Assembly (NCBI RefSeq): GCF_002776525.5
Contig: NC_045437.1
Location: 136,076,797-136,140,796 of the forward strand
Direction of reading: 5' to 3'
DNA from: Piliocolobus tephrosceles
Lineage: Eukaryota > Chordata > Mammalia > Primates > Cercopithecidae
Length of the DNA stretch: 64,000 nucleotides
Made by a program: the position numbers and the translations under genes. Positions 31,666 through 42,439 of the stretch are shown piece by piece (position 1 is the stretch's first letter; each line of letters opens with the position of its first letter). The notes under the pieces were generated by a model. The model ran no database searches. It was given only the letters and a program-made list of their open reading frames with translations, and was not told the DNA's origin.

Positions 31666-32399
31666 ATTGTTCAGGGAGCCTCCTGACTCCTTGCACAGTG
31701 CTTTTTCCTTATCAGGCTTTGTCTGGAACAAGATGGCCATATTTACCATTACATTTTACTCTTTTGAAGTTCTGTGTCATTTGGTTACTTCCAATGGGAA
31801 TAAAGCCCCACAAGTTGCTTTGGCCAGGTCTGGGGCACAGAGCTGTATGGAAGGAGAGAACCTGATAAACCTTAGGTCTTGTGGTCAAGGGAGCCATCTT
31901 CAACTCCACTTTCATTCACGCCCCATATCCACTCTCTATCAGTCACAGTCCCTGTAGGAAAAAGGTGGCACACTCAAATGGGAGTTTAATAATTGGACTA
32001 TACACAAATTTATGGACAGAGTTGAGGAAAAGGAACAGGTTATACTGCAGTCCTCTGGGACTGGCACGAGCTGGGAGCTGTTAGCACCTAGGTCTGGGTG
32101 GCCAAGGGTGGAGGCCATTATCCAACCCACAGGAGCAGCTTTTCTGGAGTGGGCTGCCTGATTTGAGGCACTCAGCCAAACCAGCAAGGAGGGAGTCAAG
32201 GAAATATACGCCCACGTCACACTCCTCCTGCCTTCAGATCCCTCGCCAGTACCCTTTTGGCCAAACCAAGTGGGAAACAGAGGGCAGAAGAGATTATTGA
32301 TGCAGTTCACACAAGTCACCTGCCAGGGCACAGAGCCGGGTGGGAGGAGCTGGACAGTGAGTCCAGAGGGACAATCAGAGACATTCACACATCCCGCAG
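31666..32399. other. Unique-looking DNA, possible old repeat
   Basis: 31965-32100 ('gggagtttaataattggact', 'atggacagagttgaggaaaa') recalls a diverged old interspersed repeat I cannot name. No gene recognised. Confidence 0.35.
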
Positions 32400-32756
32400 T
32401 GGGTCTGGCTTTCCTTCAAACCCCTGCAGACTCGGACCATTTCTTACCACCTCCACAGCTGGTTCCTGGTCTGAGCCACAATTCCCTGCATTGAATCACT
32501 GCAATAGGCTTCCAGCAGGTCTCTCAGCTTCTCCAATCTGTTCCTAACTTAGCAGTCAGAGTCATTCTTGTAAACTCTAAAATCAGGCCATGTCACTTCT
32601 GTGCTCAATGCCCTCAAAGTAGAGAAAAAATCAAAGTCCTTACAATATTCCACAAGGCCTTGCACAGTCTGTCATTTCCCCATCACCTCTTGACCTCATG
32701 TCCCCATTTTTCTCCATTCTTCACTCTGCTGCAGCCATACTCTCCTCTCTCTCTCT

Positions 32757-33366
32757 TTTTTTTTTTTTTTTTTTTTTTTTAGGCAAAGTCGTTTCCCTCT
32801 GTCACCAGGCTGGAGTGCAGTGGTGTGATCTCAGTTTGTCTGGAAGAAGCCCTCCTGGGTTAAAGTGATTATCCTGGCTCAGCCTCCCGAGTAGCTGGGA
32901 CTACAGGCATGTGCCACAATGCCGGGATAATTTTTTTGTTGTTTTTTTTTGAGACAGAGTCTTGCTCTGTTGCCCTGGCTGGAGTGCAGTGGCCGGATCT
33001 CAGCTCATTGCAAGCTCCGCCTCCCGGATTGATGCCATTCTCCTGCCTCAGCCTCCCGAGTAGCTGGGACTACAGGCGCCCGCCACCTCGCCCGGCTAGT
33101 TTTTTTTGTATGTTTTAGTAGAGACGGGGTTTCACCGTGTTAGCCAGGATGGTCTCGATCTGACCTCGTGATCTGCCCTTCTCGGCCTCCCAAAGTGCTT
33201 GGATTACAGGCTTGAGCCACCGTGCCCGGCCTTTTTTTGTATTTTTAGTAGAGATGGGGTTTAGCCATGTTGGCCAGGCTGGTCTTGAACACCTGACCTC
33301 AGGTCATCCACCCGCTTCAGCCTCCCAAAGTGCGGAGATTATAGATGTGAGCCACCGCGCCCGGCC
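32757..33366 (-). mobile_element. Alu split by AluY
   Basis: The outer reverse-strand Alu spans 32757-32937 and 33232-33366. It has an unusual head 'aggcaaagtcgtttccctct'. The AluY lies at its middle A-rich linker. Confidence 0.88.
32938..33231 (-). mobile_element. AluY, Old World monkey type
   Basis: 'gcagtggccggatctcagct' and 'cgccacctcgcccggctagt' are Old World monkey AluY bases; inserted into an Alu. Confidence 0.92.
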
Positions 33367-33631
33367 TCCTTTGCTCTTCTTTGAATACACCAAGAAAGTT
33401 CATGCTTTAGGGCTTTGCTGATCCCTCTGCCTGGATTGTTCTCCCTTCCCCCTCCATCAAGCCTTTACTCAAGTGTCTCCTGCCGAATGAGACCTACTCT
33501 GACACCCCTTTGTAACACTGCAAACTGGCTCTACCTCCACATTCCTGATCCCAATAACCCTGCTCTAATTTTTCTTTTCCTCATATCGCTTGTCATCTTT
33601 TAACATGCCAAACAATTTACTTACTTGTTAC

Positions 33632-34018
33632 TTTTTTTTTGAGATGGAGTCTCTTGACCTCATGTCCCCATTTTTTGCCATTCCTCACTCTGCTGCAGTC
33701 ATACTATCCTCTTTTTTTTTTTTCTGAGACAAAGTCATCTCCCTCTGTCACCCAGGCTGGAGTGCAGTGGTGTGATCTCGGCTCACTGCAACCTCTGTCT
33801 CCCGAGTTCAAGTGATTCTCCTGCCTCAGACTCCGGAGTAGCTGGGCTTACAGGCACTTGCCACCACACCCAGCTAATTTTTGTTTTTGTTTTTTTTTTT
33901 AGTAGAGATGGGGGTTTTACCATGTTGGTCAGGATGGTCTCGATCTCCTGACCTTGTGATTTGACCGCCTTAGCCTCCCAGAATGCTGGGATTACGGACA
34001 TGAGCCACTGTGCCCAGC
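33632..34018 (-). mobile_element. Alu containing a duplicated L2 segment
   Basis: Poly-T and 'gagatggagtct' (33632-33652) jump to about 70 bp of L2 sequence copied from 32687-32756, followed by a second Alu head with the same unusual 'acaaagtcatctccctct'. The remaining Alu is normal to 'actgtgcccagcc'. Flanks 'acttgttac' and 'atttgttac' look like the original target-site duplication. Confidence 0.85.
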
Positions 34019-34364
34019 CTATTTGTTACATTAATTGTCTGTTTCTCCCCACTAGAAAGCAAGCCTTAAGAGTCTAGAGCTCTGTTTTGTTCATCAGCGT
34101 GTGTCTCCAGAACATGGGAAATAGTAAGTAATTGTTCAATACATAATTACTGAGTATTGTTTAATAAATAAAATGAGGTTGAAAAAAGATTAATTTGGAG
34201 ATTTTCCAATTAGAAAAGGGAAGAGAAGGGGTAGAGCCAGTGAGATTAGAGGGTCCTATATAAGTGAGCAGAAGAAAAAAAAAAAAACCAAACAGTCAAC
34301 ATGGATTTATTGATCATCTACTATATACCTGTTAAAAGGAGTGAAAATATAATTTTAAAATAAG

Positions 34365-34955
34365 GCCAGATGTGGTGTCTCATGCCTGTAATCCCAGCAC
34401 TTTGGGAGGCTGAGGCAGGAGGATCACTTGAGTCCAGGAGTTTGAGACCATCCTAGGCAACATAGAATTATTTTTATTTTTTTTGAGACGGAGTCTCACT
34501 CTATCTCCCAGGCTAGAGTGCAGTGGCGCGATCTCAGCTCATTGCAACCTTCCACCTCCTGGGTTCAAATGATTCTCCTGCCTCAGCCTCCTGAGTAGCT
34601 GGGATTACAGGCACGCACCACCATGCCTGGCTACTTTGTTTTGTATTTTTAGTACAGACGGGGTTTCACCATGTTGGTCAGGCTGGTCTCAAACTCCTGA
34701 CCTTGTGATCTGCCCGCCTTGGCCTCCCAAAGTGCTGGGATTACAGGCATGAGCCACCGTACCAGGTCAGAATACTCCATCTTAAAAAAAAATTAGCCAG
34801 GTTTGGTGGCATGCACCTGTAGTCCCAGCTACTTGGGAGACTGAGGTGTAAGGATCCTTGACACTGAGGGGTCAAGACTGCAGTAGGCCATTATAGCACC
34901 ACTGCACTCTAGCTAGGGTGACAGAGAGAGATTCTGACTCAAAATAATAATAATT
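34365..34955 (+). mobile_element. AluJ-type split by Alu
   Basis: The left part ends at 'ctaggcaacatag' (about 34467), the right part resumes with 'aatactccatctt' (about 34771) and ends in (AAT)n. Confidence 0.87.
34470..34770 (-). mobile_element. AluS-type, nested
   Basis: Complete reverse-strand Alu from 'ttttttgagacggagtctc' to 'gagccaccgtaccaggtc'. Confidence 0.9.
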
Positions 34956-34959
34956 AATA

Positions 34960-35745
34960 TTCCATTTGTAAGTGGTAACAAAAACTGTAGAGTATTTAGG
35001 AAGTATTTGAGGATACTTAAGACCTGTATGGAAAAAAATTGAAACCTCAAATAAAAAATAGAGAATATAATCAAAATGAGAAAGACATACTGTATTCTTG
35101 GGAGGAATAAGTCAATATCACAAAAAATTAATTTTCTCCAAATTAATATATATATTCAATTTAATCACATTCAAAATTGAATAGTTTTTTTTTTTTCTGG
35201 GAAGCTGATACACTTACTGCTAAATGTTTGTGGATGAATAAAGATCTACAAGATAGAATAAAGGGAAGGGGAGGTACCTGCCCTACCAGATGCTAAGCCA
35301 TATTACAAAGCCATGGAAATAGTGATATTGGCACAAGGTCAGATGAATCAGTGGAACACAGGATCAATGGAACAAAATAAAGAGTTCAGAGATAGTTCCA
35401 TATGGAAACTTAATATATGTAATGATGTTACCCCAGATCATTGGGGAAGGATAATCATTCTTCCTCCCCCAATGATCTGGGGTAAAGTCTTTGTATTTAG
35501 TAGTAGATTCTATTGGAAAAACTGGCTCCTAAGTGAGGAAAATTAAACTGGATTTCTATTTGACACCATATTCAAAAGTGAACTTCAAATAGAGTGAAAC
35601 CCTAAGTGTAAAAGGTAATACTATAAAATTAATAGAAGAAAATGTAGCGTATATTTGGGATCTAGAGGGCTTCCAGCTTTTGGTAAAGAAAGAGTAGGTT
35701 GTATCGGGCCAATTCTCCTGTCAATAACATTATAGACTCTTAACA
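34960..35745 (+). mobile_element. Old L1 ORF2 fragment
   Basis: 'atggaaatagtgatattggc', 'caatggaacaaaataaagag' and 'gcttccagcttttggtaaag' are late L1 ORF2 sequence. Frames are broken. A 24-bp inverted repeat lies inside it. Confidence 0.8.
35428..35485. repeat. Near-perfect inverted repeat (hairpin)
   Basis: Left arm 35428-35451 and right arm 35462-35485 are reverse complements with one mismatch in 24; the loop is 10 bases. Core arm 'ttaccccagatcattgggg'. Related L1 sequences are not expected to carry this palindrome. Confidence 0.95.
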
Positions 35746-36540
35746 GAATATAATAAATGACTATTTGAAGACACTGGAGAATGACTAAAGCAGGCAGAAA
35801 CTGTATGTATATAATTGTAGAAAGAAGAAAAAGTGTACTGAGTGCGATCTACTTTTATCTGGCTTTTACCTTGAGATCGCTCACCATTTGAGTGGTCTAT
35901 GGGGTGGAGCTCATGCAGGAAGTGGCAATCTTATTGGGCTTGTAGAGTCAGAAGAGTGCAGGGTTGCGAGAGCAGCTGGAACTTGAGGGGAGAAATCACA
36001 GAATAAGCCACAGAAAAGAGAATCCGAAAATACATACAAAAATTTCCTTCTAATTTATAGTCAACCCCTGAACTAGTCACATGCAGGGTAAGATTCCAAA
36101 AAACTCCTGGGAAAACAACAGCTGGAAGGCTGAAAGAGCTGAGCAGAAATTTTAGCAGCTGCTCTGCCCTGGGAATATAGAGTTTGCAGTTAAAATTCTG
36201 CCAAATTGGAGAGACTTGGCAAACACTCCTGGCTTTTGATTGACACCCCAGAAGGGGTGTCAGACCTTAGGAGTTGAGACCATGTCCCAGGACTAAGGGT
36301 TGCACCCTAGAACTACTGGCAAACTCACATAGACTTTCCTTAACAAAGGCTAAAACCAAGCTCCACAGAGTCAAGTCGATCTGCAGCAATCTGAGTCTCT
36401 GCTAGAAGGAAACTCAACACTTTTCAATCTGAGGGCCTCGGCAAATTCAATGCACAAAGAAAAAACAACAAGATGCTCATAGTTACTCAACATTTTTTAA
36501 TCCATGAGACTTAGTGAACTGAAAGCATAAAGAAAAATCA
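35746..36540 (+). mobile_element. Probable 5' part of an old L1/HAL1-type element
   Basis: Not matched directly. It lies immediately upstream of the L1 block beginning near 36718, has the A-rich composition of L1 and no other recognised repeat. This is inference from position. Confidence 0.35.
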
Positions 36541-36666
36541 ACAAGTCTGGGCATGGTGGCTCACGCCTGTAATCCCAGCACTTTGGGAGGCTGAGGCAGG
36601 TGAATGGCTTGAGCCCAGGAGTTTGAGACCAGCCTGGGCAACTTGGTGAAACCCCATCTCTACCAA

Positions 36667-36717
<51 letters not shown>
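36541..36717 (+). mobile_element. Alu left monomer with (AAT)n tail
   Basis: Alu-like left monomer to 'ccccatctctaccaaa', then an AAT trinucleotide run of about 17 units (36667-36717). Confidence 0.88.
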
Positions 36718-36719
<2 letters not shown>

Positions 36720-36954
36720 GCAAGATGCATCATAATTATCAAAGATAAGAAGAGAATCTTAAAATCAGCCATGGTGAAAAAAGCCATATTATATATAGGG
36801 GATGATAATGATAATGATAAGAATATTGGTTGAGTTGACTTTTCATGAGGAACAATTGAGGCCAGAAGACAATGGAACAATATGCTCCATTTGCTGGAAA
36901 AAAAAAAAAAAAAAAAGTCAAGTTAGAAGTCTATGTTGACCATAAACATCTTTT

Positions 36955-37248
36955 TTATTTTTTGAGACTCAGTCTTCCTCTGTTGCCCAGGCTGGAGTGC
37001 AGTGGCATGATCTCAGCTGACTGCAACCTCCGTCTCCCAGGTTCAAGCAATTCTCCTGCCTTAGCCTCCCTAGTAGCTGAGATTACAGTCGCACGCCACC
37101 ACACCTGGTTAATTTTTTTTTGTATTTAGTAGAGATGGGGTTTTGCCATGTTGTTCAGGCTGGTCTCGAACCCCTGACCTCAGATGATCCACCCTCCTTG
37201 GCCTCCCAAAGTGCTAGGATTACAGGCGTGAGCCACCATGCCCAGCCC
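36955..37248 (-). mobile_element. Alu (AluS-type)
   Basis: Reverse-strand Alu with target-site duplication 'gaccataaacatcttt' (36938-36953 and 37249-37264). Confidence 0.95.
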
Positions 37249-37660
37249 GACCATAAACATCTTTATAAAATTAAGGTGAAATATAAGCATCTTCAAATAA
37301 GCAAGTACTGTTAGAATTTATTTCCAGCAGACCTGCACCATAAGAAATTCTAAGGAAGTTTTTCAGGCTTAAGGGAAAATTCAGGCCAGATGAAAAATCA
37401 CACATATAGGATGAAATGAAGACTGTTAGAAATGGTAAATATGTAAGTTAACATTAAAATTATTTTTCTTTTCTTAAAATATTTAAAATTCATTTAATAA
37501 TTTTAAAGCAAAAATAATGACAGCTTATTGTGGGATTTATAATGTATGTAGACGGAAGCTATATAATAGTAAAGAAGAGAAGAGGGAGTATGAATGTAAC
37601 TAAGATAAGATTCTTACCTTATATGTGAAGTGGAATAATACCAATTTTAAGAAAGAGTGT

Positions 37661-37953
37661 GGGCTGGGCACGGTGGCTCATGACTGCAATCCCAGAACTT
37701 TGGGAGGCCAAGGCAGGAGGATGACCTGAGGTCAGGAGTTCAAGACCAGCCTGGCCAACATTGTGAAACCCCCATCTCTACAAAGATACAAAAATTAGCG
37801 AGGCCTGATGGCAGGTGTCTGTAATCCCAGCTACTCGAGAGGCTGAGGTGGGAGAATCGCTTGAACCCAGGAGATGGAGGTTGCAGTGAGCCGAGATCAC
37901 GCCATTGCACTCCAACCTGGTGACAGAGCGAGACTCCGTCTAAAAAAAAAAAA
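37661..37953 (+). mobile_element. Alu (AluS-type)
   Basis: Full-length plus-strand Alu between L1 blocks. Confidence 0.92.
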
Positions 37954-38007
37954 GACTGTTATAAGTTATGGATGTAATTCCTAGAGCCATCATTTAAAAA
38001 ATATACA

Positions 38008-39470
38008 GTGGTGGCAGTTCCGGTTAGGAGGTTGAGTTTGTTTATGTTGCTTACAGATTTAGCTGCTGCTTTGCCCAGCTCCAGCTCCAAGATGGGAAAA
38101 TCCTTCACCAACTTCATGTGCAAGAAGGACTTTTTTTTTTTTTTTTTTTGAGACGGAGTCTCGCTCTGTCGCCCAGGCTGGAGTGCAGTGGCTGAATCTC
38201 AGCTCACTGCAAGCTCCGCCTCCTGGGTTTATGCCATTCTCCTGCCTCAGCCTCCGGAGTAGCTGGGACTACAGGCGCCCGCCACCTCGCCCGGCTAGTT
38301 TTTTGTATTTTTTAGTAGAGACGGGGTTTCACCGTGTTAGCCAGGGTGGTCTCGATCTCCTGACCTCATGATCCGCCCGTCTCGGCCTCCCAAAGTGCTG
38401 GGATTACAGGCTTGAGCCACGGCGCCCGGCCTGGAGCAATTTCTTAAAGAACAAGAATCATATGATAATAGATTGCATATGGGAGATGAATGTGTAAAGA
38501 ATGGCCTTAATTTCATGTGTGAAGCCCCACCAGGAGCTAAAAAAGAAAACAAAGAGAAAGAAGAAACAGAAGGAGAGACTGAATACAAATTTGAATGGCA
38601 GAAAGGAGCCCCACGAGAAAAATATGCCAAAGATGACATGAATATCAGAGATCAGCCCTTGGGTATTCAGGTTCGAAATGTGTGGTGCATTAAATGTCAC
38701 CAATGGGGTCATGTCAACACAGATCAAGAATGTCTTTTGTTTGGTCCTTCTGAAATCAATGTAAGTTCGATTCCTACTGATGGCTCAGGGCCATCGATGC
38801 ATCCCTTGGAGCTAATAGCGAAGATGAGAAACAGTGGGTTTGCACTGAAAGGAAATATACTGGGGAGAAACTTGACTGCAAATGAGCCATCACAGGAGTA
38901 TATTCCAAGTGAGGGTGAAGACGATCCAGAAGTTGAATGCTTAAAGTCACTAACAACTAAACAAAAACAGAAACTTCTTAGGAAATTAGATCGACTGGAG
39001 AAGAAAAAAAAAAGAAAAGAAAAAAGACAGAAAAAAGAAAAAGTTTCAGAAGAGCAGAAGTAAACACAAAAAACATAAATCCTTTTCCTCCTTCTCATCT
39101 TCCTCCTCCTCCTCTTCCTCTACTAAGACTTCAGAAAGCAGTAGTGAAAGTGAGAGTGACAATAAAGAAAAAAAATAGGAAGAAAAGAAAGAAAAGCAAG
39201 TGTCCAGGGCATATCACACAGTGATTCTGAAGAGAAGGACCTGTGTAAGAAGAGAAAACTTCATGAAGAACTTTCTGGCAGTCACCATAACCAGGAAAAA
39301 GCCAAGGAAAAGCTCAGGTTCTTAAAATACGAGAGTTCTAGGGAGAATAGCAAATGGAGCCATTCCGATTCTGACAAAAAGTCCAGAAGCCATAATTATA
39401 GCCCAGAGAAGAGAGGCTCTGAAAGAAATGAGGGGAGTTCGAGACCAGCCTGGCCAACGTAGATGGCAGA
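38008..39470 (+). pseudogene. CIR1: Processed pseudogene of CIR1
   Basis: Intronless copy of the mRNA for CIR1 (corepressor interacting with RBPJ 1), a nuclear protein of about 450 residues linking the DNA-binding factor RBPJ to histone deacetylase complexes. Apparent 5' UTR at 38008-38091, then the ATG at 38092 and 14 codons (MGKSFTNFMCKKDF). An AluY interrupts here, and about 80 coding bases expected next are absent. Sequence resumes near 38432 and stays open to a stop at 39061-39063, covering the conserved 'GAKKENKEKEETEGETEY' part, a CCHC knuckle (C-x2-C-x4-H-x4-C at about 38695-38735) and the Lys-rich segment. A frameshift leads to that stop; later homology (Ser-rich and Lys/Arg-rich parts) continues out of frame to about 39445, with a further in-frame stop near 39177. 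It ends at an Alu-like junction. Not functional as a CIR1 gene. Identification is from memory of the CIR1 protein; 39764-39998 may be its 3' UTR. Confidence 0.9.
38134..38431 (-). mobile_element. AluY, Old World monkey type, in the CIR1 pseudogene
   Basis: 'tagcgg'-free reverse-strand AluY with 'ccgccacctcgcccggctag' and 'acaggcttgagccac'. Its poly-T overlaps the TTT of codon 14. No target-site duplication is visible and about 80 bp of pseudogene are missing at the right edge, so insertion probably came with a deletion. Confidence 0.93.
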
Positions 39471-39474
39471 ACAG

Positions 39475-39763
39475 CTTGTAATCCCAGCACTTTGGGAGGC
39501 CGAGGCAGGCCGATCACAAGGTCAGGAGATTGAGAACATCCTGGCTAACACGGTGAAACCCCGTTTCTACTAAAAATACAAAACATTAGCCGGGTGTGGT
39601 GGCGGGTGCCTGTAGTCCCAGCTACTCGGGAGACCGAGGCAGGAGAATGGTGTGAACACAGGAGGCAGAGCTTGCAGTGAGCCAAGATCATGCCACTGCG
39701 CTCCAGCCTGGGGGACAGAGTGAGACTCCATCTCAATAAAAAACAAAAAACAAACAAAAAAAG
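39475..39763 (+). mobile_element. AluY lacking its first bases
   Basis: Plus-strand AluY starting at 'ttgtaatcccagcacttt' (about 20 bases short of the element's start) with an A/C-rich tail. Confidence 0.9.
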
Positions 39764-39998
39764 ACTACTTTTAATTACTCATCTCTGTAAACTGTCGATT
39801 CAAGTACAAAACTACATGAATACCGTAAGAATGAATTTTTCAAATATTTACAAGTAAGCTACTTTGGGGCTATAGAAATATCTTCGGTTGGTAACTGTTT
39901 CTTGTACCCTATACCAGATAAAAACCACATATAACTCTGTGACATTTTCTTTGTTCTGAAACATCATTAAAAGAATGACAGTAAAAATACATATACAT
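39764..39998 (+). pseudogene. Possible 3' UTR remainder of the CIR1 retrocopy
   Basis: No L1 homology until about 40000. 'attaaa' near 39966 lies 15-20 bases before an A-rich 'gtaaaaatacatatac' that resembles 'aaaaaatatacag' left of the retrocopy (about 37996-38008), as expected of a tail and target-site duplication. Inference only. Confidence 0.4.
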
Positions 39999-40157
39999 AC
40001 ATGTATATACCTACTGTCATATAGCTAAAAAGTCATTAAACTGGATGGGGTTCTAAAAAAGTGCTTAATTAGACCAAGATAGCGGGAAAAAGAGAACAAA
40101 GAACAGAGGGACCAAATGGAAACTGACAACGTAGTAGACTTAAGACTTAACCCCAAA

Positions 40158-40447
40158 CTTTTTTTTTTGAGAGGGAGTCTCACTTTATTACCCAGGCTGG
40201 AATGCAGTGGTGTGATATCAGCTCACTGCAACCTCTGTCTCCTGGGTTCAAGTGATTTTTCTGTCTCAGCCTCCCAAGTAGCTGAGATTCAGGTGCATGC
40301 CACCATACCTGGGTAATTTTTCTATTTTTAGTAGAGACAGGGTTACGCCATGTTGGCCAGGCTGGTCTTGAACTTCTGATCTCAAGTGATCCACCCACTT
40401 CGGCCTTCCAAACTGCTGGGAACGAGCATGAGCCACCATGCCTGGCC
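40158..40447 (-). mobile_element. Alu (AluS-type)
   Basis: Reverse-strand Alu with flanking 'aaccccaaactt' on both sides (target-site duplication). Confidence 0.95.
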
Positions 40448-41928
40448 AACCCCAAACTTATTAACAGTTACATTAAATGTACAGTAAGAGGCAGAGATTT
40501 TCAAAGTGAATAAAAAGAGGCAAGACTCAACTATATGCTGTTTATAAGATAATCACTTTAAATATAAATATACAGACAGGTTGAACATAAAAGGATGAAA
40601 CACAATATGTCACACAAACTATGTCATAAGGAAACTAGTATGACTATATTAGTATCAGACAAATTAGATTTCAAGACAAAAAGTATTACCACAAACAGTC
40701 ATTTTATAGATAGAAAGTTAAAATCATGATGATATAATAATTCTCAATGTGTACACAACTAGTAGCAAAGCTTTAAAATGCATGAAACAAAAAAGGACAG
40801 AATCAAAGTGAGAAATAAGAGAAATCCACAAATGTGTAGGTGATGTTAATATTCCCTTTTTTGTAATTGATAGAATAAGCAGACAAATTAATCAGTAAGG
40901 AAATAGAATATTTGAATACATGATCAAACAAATTGGTATTTATAGAATACTATACCCAATAACTGCTGAATGTACATTTTTTTTGAAGAGCACATTAAAT
41001 GTTTACTAATATAGACTATTTGCTGAGCCATGAAGCAAATTTCAATACATGTCAAAGTACTGACTGAAATCTCACAAAATATGTCCTCTGATCAAAACAA
41101 AATTCAATTTCTTGAGAGTAATTAAATATATAGAAAATTTCCAAAAATCAAAAATTAAGCAACATACTTCTAAATAACTTATGCTCAAGAAAGAAATCAT
41201 AAGGGAAATTAGAAAACAGTGTGAACTAAACGATAAGGAAAAACAACACATTGAAATTTGTGGGATGCAGTTAAAGTTCTTAGAGGGATATTTATAGCTT
41301 AATCATTATTTACTTCTAGCTTTAATTGCTTGCGTTAGAAAAGAAGAAAGATTTAAAATCAATTATCTAAGCTTCCAACTTAAGAAACTAGAAAAAGAAG
41401 AGCAAATTAGATGTAAAGTTTGTAGATGATAGAAAACAAAGAGCAGAAATCGATGAAATAGAAAATGTATAAACATGCTTGTATCAAAATATCTCATATA
41501 CACCATAAATATATACACCATGTATCCACAAAAATTAAAAACGAAAATGCACAGACACTAGGAGAAAATCAAAAGAACCAAAAGTTATTTTTAAAAGATT
41601 AATAAAATTGAGTACTTAGGCTAAACTGATAGAGAAAAAAACACACAAATTACCAACATCAGGGATGACAGCCGAGGTATCCCTAGAGATCCTATAAATA
41701 CTAAAATAATTAAAAAGGGACAGACCACTTTGTGCCACAAATTCAACTACTGAAATAAAATAGACAGACTCATGTTACCAAACCTGTATAAGAGGAAATA
41801 GAAAATTTTAACAACCCTATGTCTACTAGAGAGATTAAAATTTTAATTATAAACTTTTCCATAAGGAAAATTCTAGGCACAGATGGCATTACTGGTGAAT
41901 TATATCAAATATTGAAATAAGAAATAAG

Positions 41929-42222
41929 GCCAGGTGCAGTGGCTTACGCCTATAATCCCAGCACTTCAGGAGGCTGAGGTGAGAGGACCACTTGAGGCCA
42001 GGAGTTCGAGACAAGTCTGGGCAACATGGTGAAACCCCCTCTCTATTAAAAATACATACAAATTAGCCAGGCGTAGTGGCATGTGTCTAGTCCCAGCTAC
42101 TCAGCTGACTGAAGCGGGTGGATCACTTGAGCCTGGGAGGTCGAGGCTACAGTGAGCCGAGATTGCACCACTGTACTCCAGCCTAGGTGACAGAGTGGGA
42201 CTGTGTCTCAAAATAAATAAGT
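41929..42222 (+). mobile_element. Alu
   Basis: Plus-strand Alu with 'aagaaataa' on both sides. Confidence 0.93.
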
Positions 42223-42439
42223 AAGAAATAATACTATTCATATATACACCCTTTCAGGGAATGAGGACAGTAGAACACTTTCAAAGTTGCTTTATGATCC
42301 AGCATAATCCTGATACCAAAAATGACAAGAATATAACAAGGGAAGGAAAAAGACAATAGACTAAGATTTCTTGTGAGACACAAAAATCCTTAACCAAAAA
42401 TTGACAAGCCAAAATCAGCATTGTATTAAAAAGATAATA

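Larger units (their letters stand above)
32400..34175 (+). mobile_element. L2 LINE 3' end, interrupted by Alus
   Basis: Collinear L2 blocks: 32400-32756 ('aggccatgtcacttctgtgc', 'aaggccttgcacagtctgtc'), 33367-33631 ('ctctgcctggattgttctcc') and 34019-34175 ('attgtctgtttctccccact', 'caatacataattactgag'). No open frame remains. Confidence 0.85.

Noticed and set aside
38473..39063. 196-codon frame as a functional CIR1-like gene
   Set aside because: It lacks the N-terminus, has an Alu insertion upstream, ends by frameshift in the Lys-rich region and is intronless within an L1.
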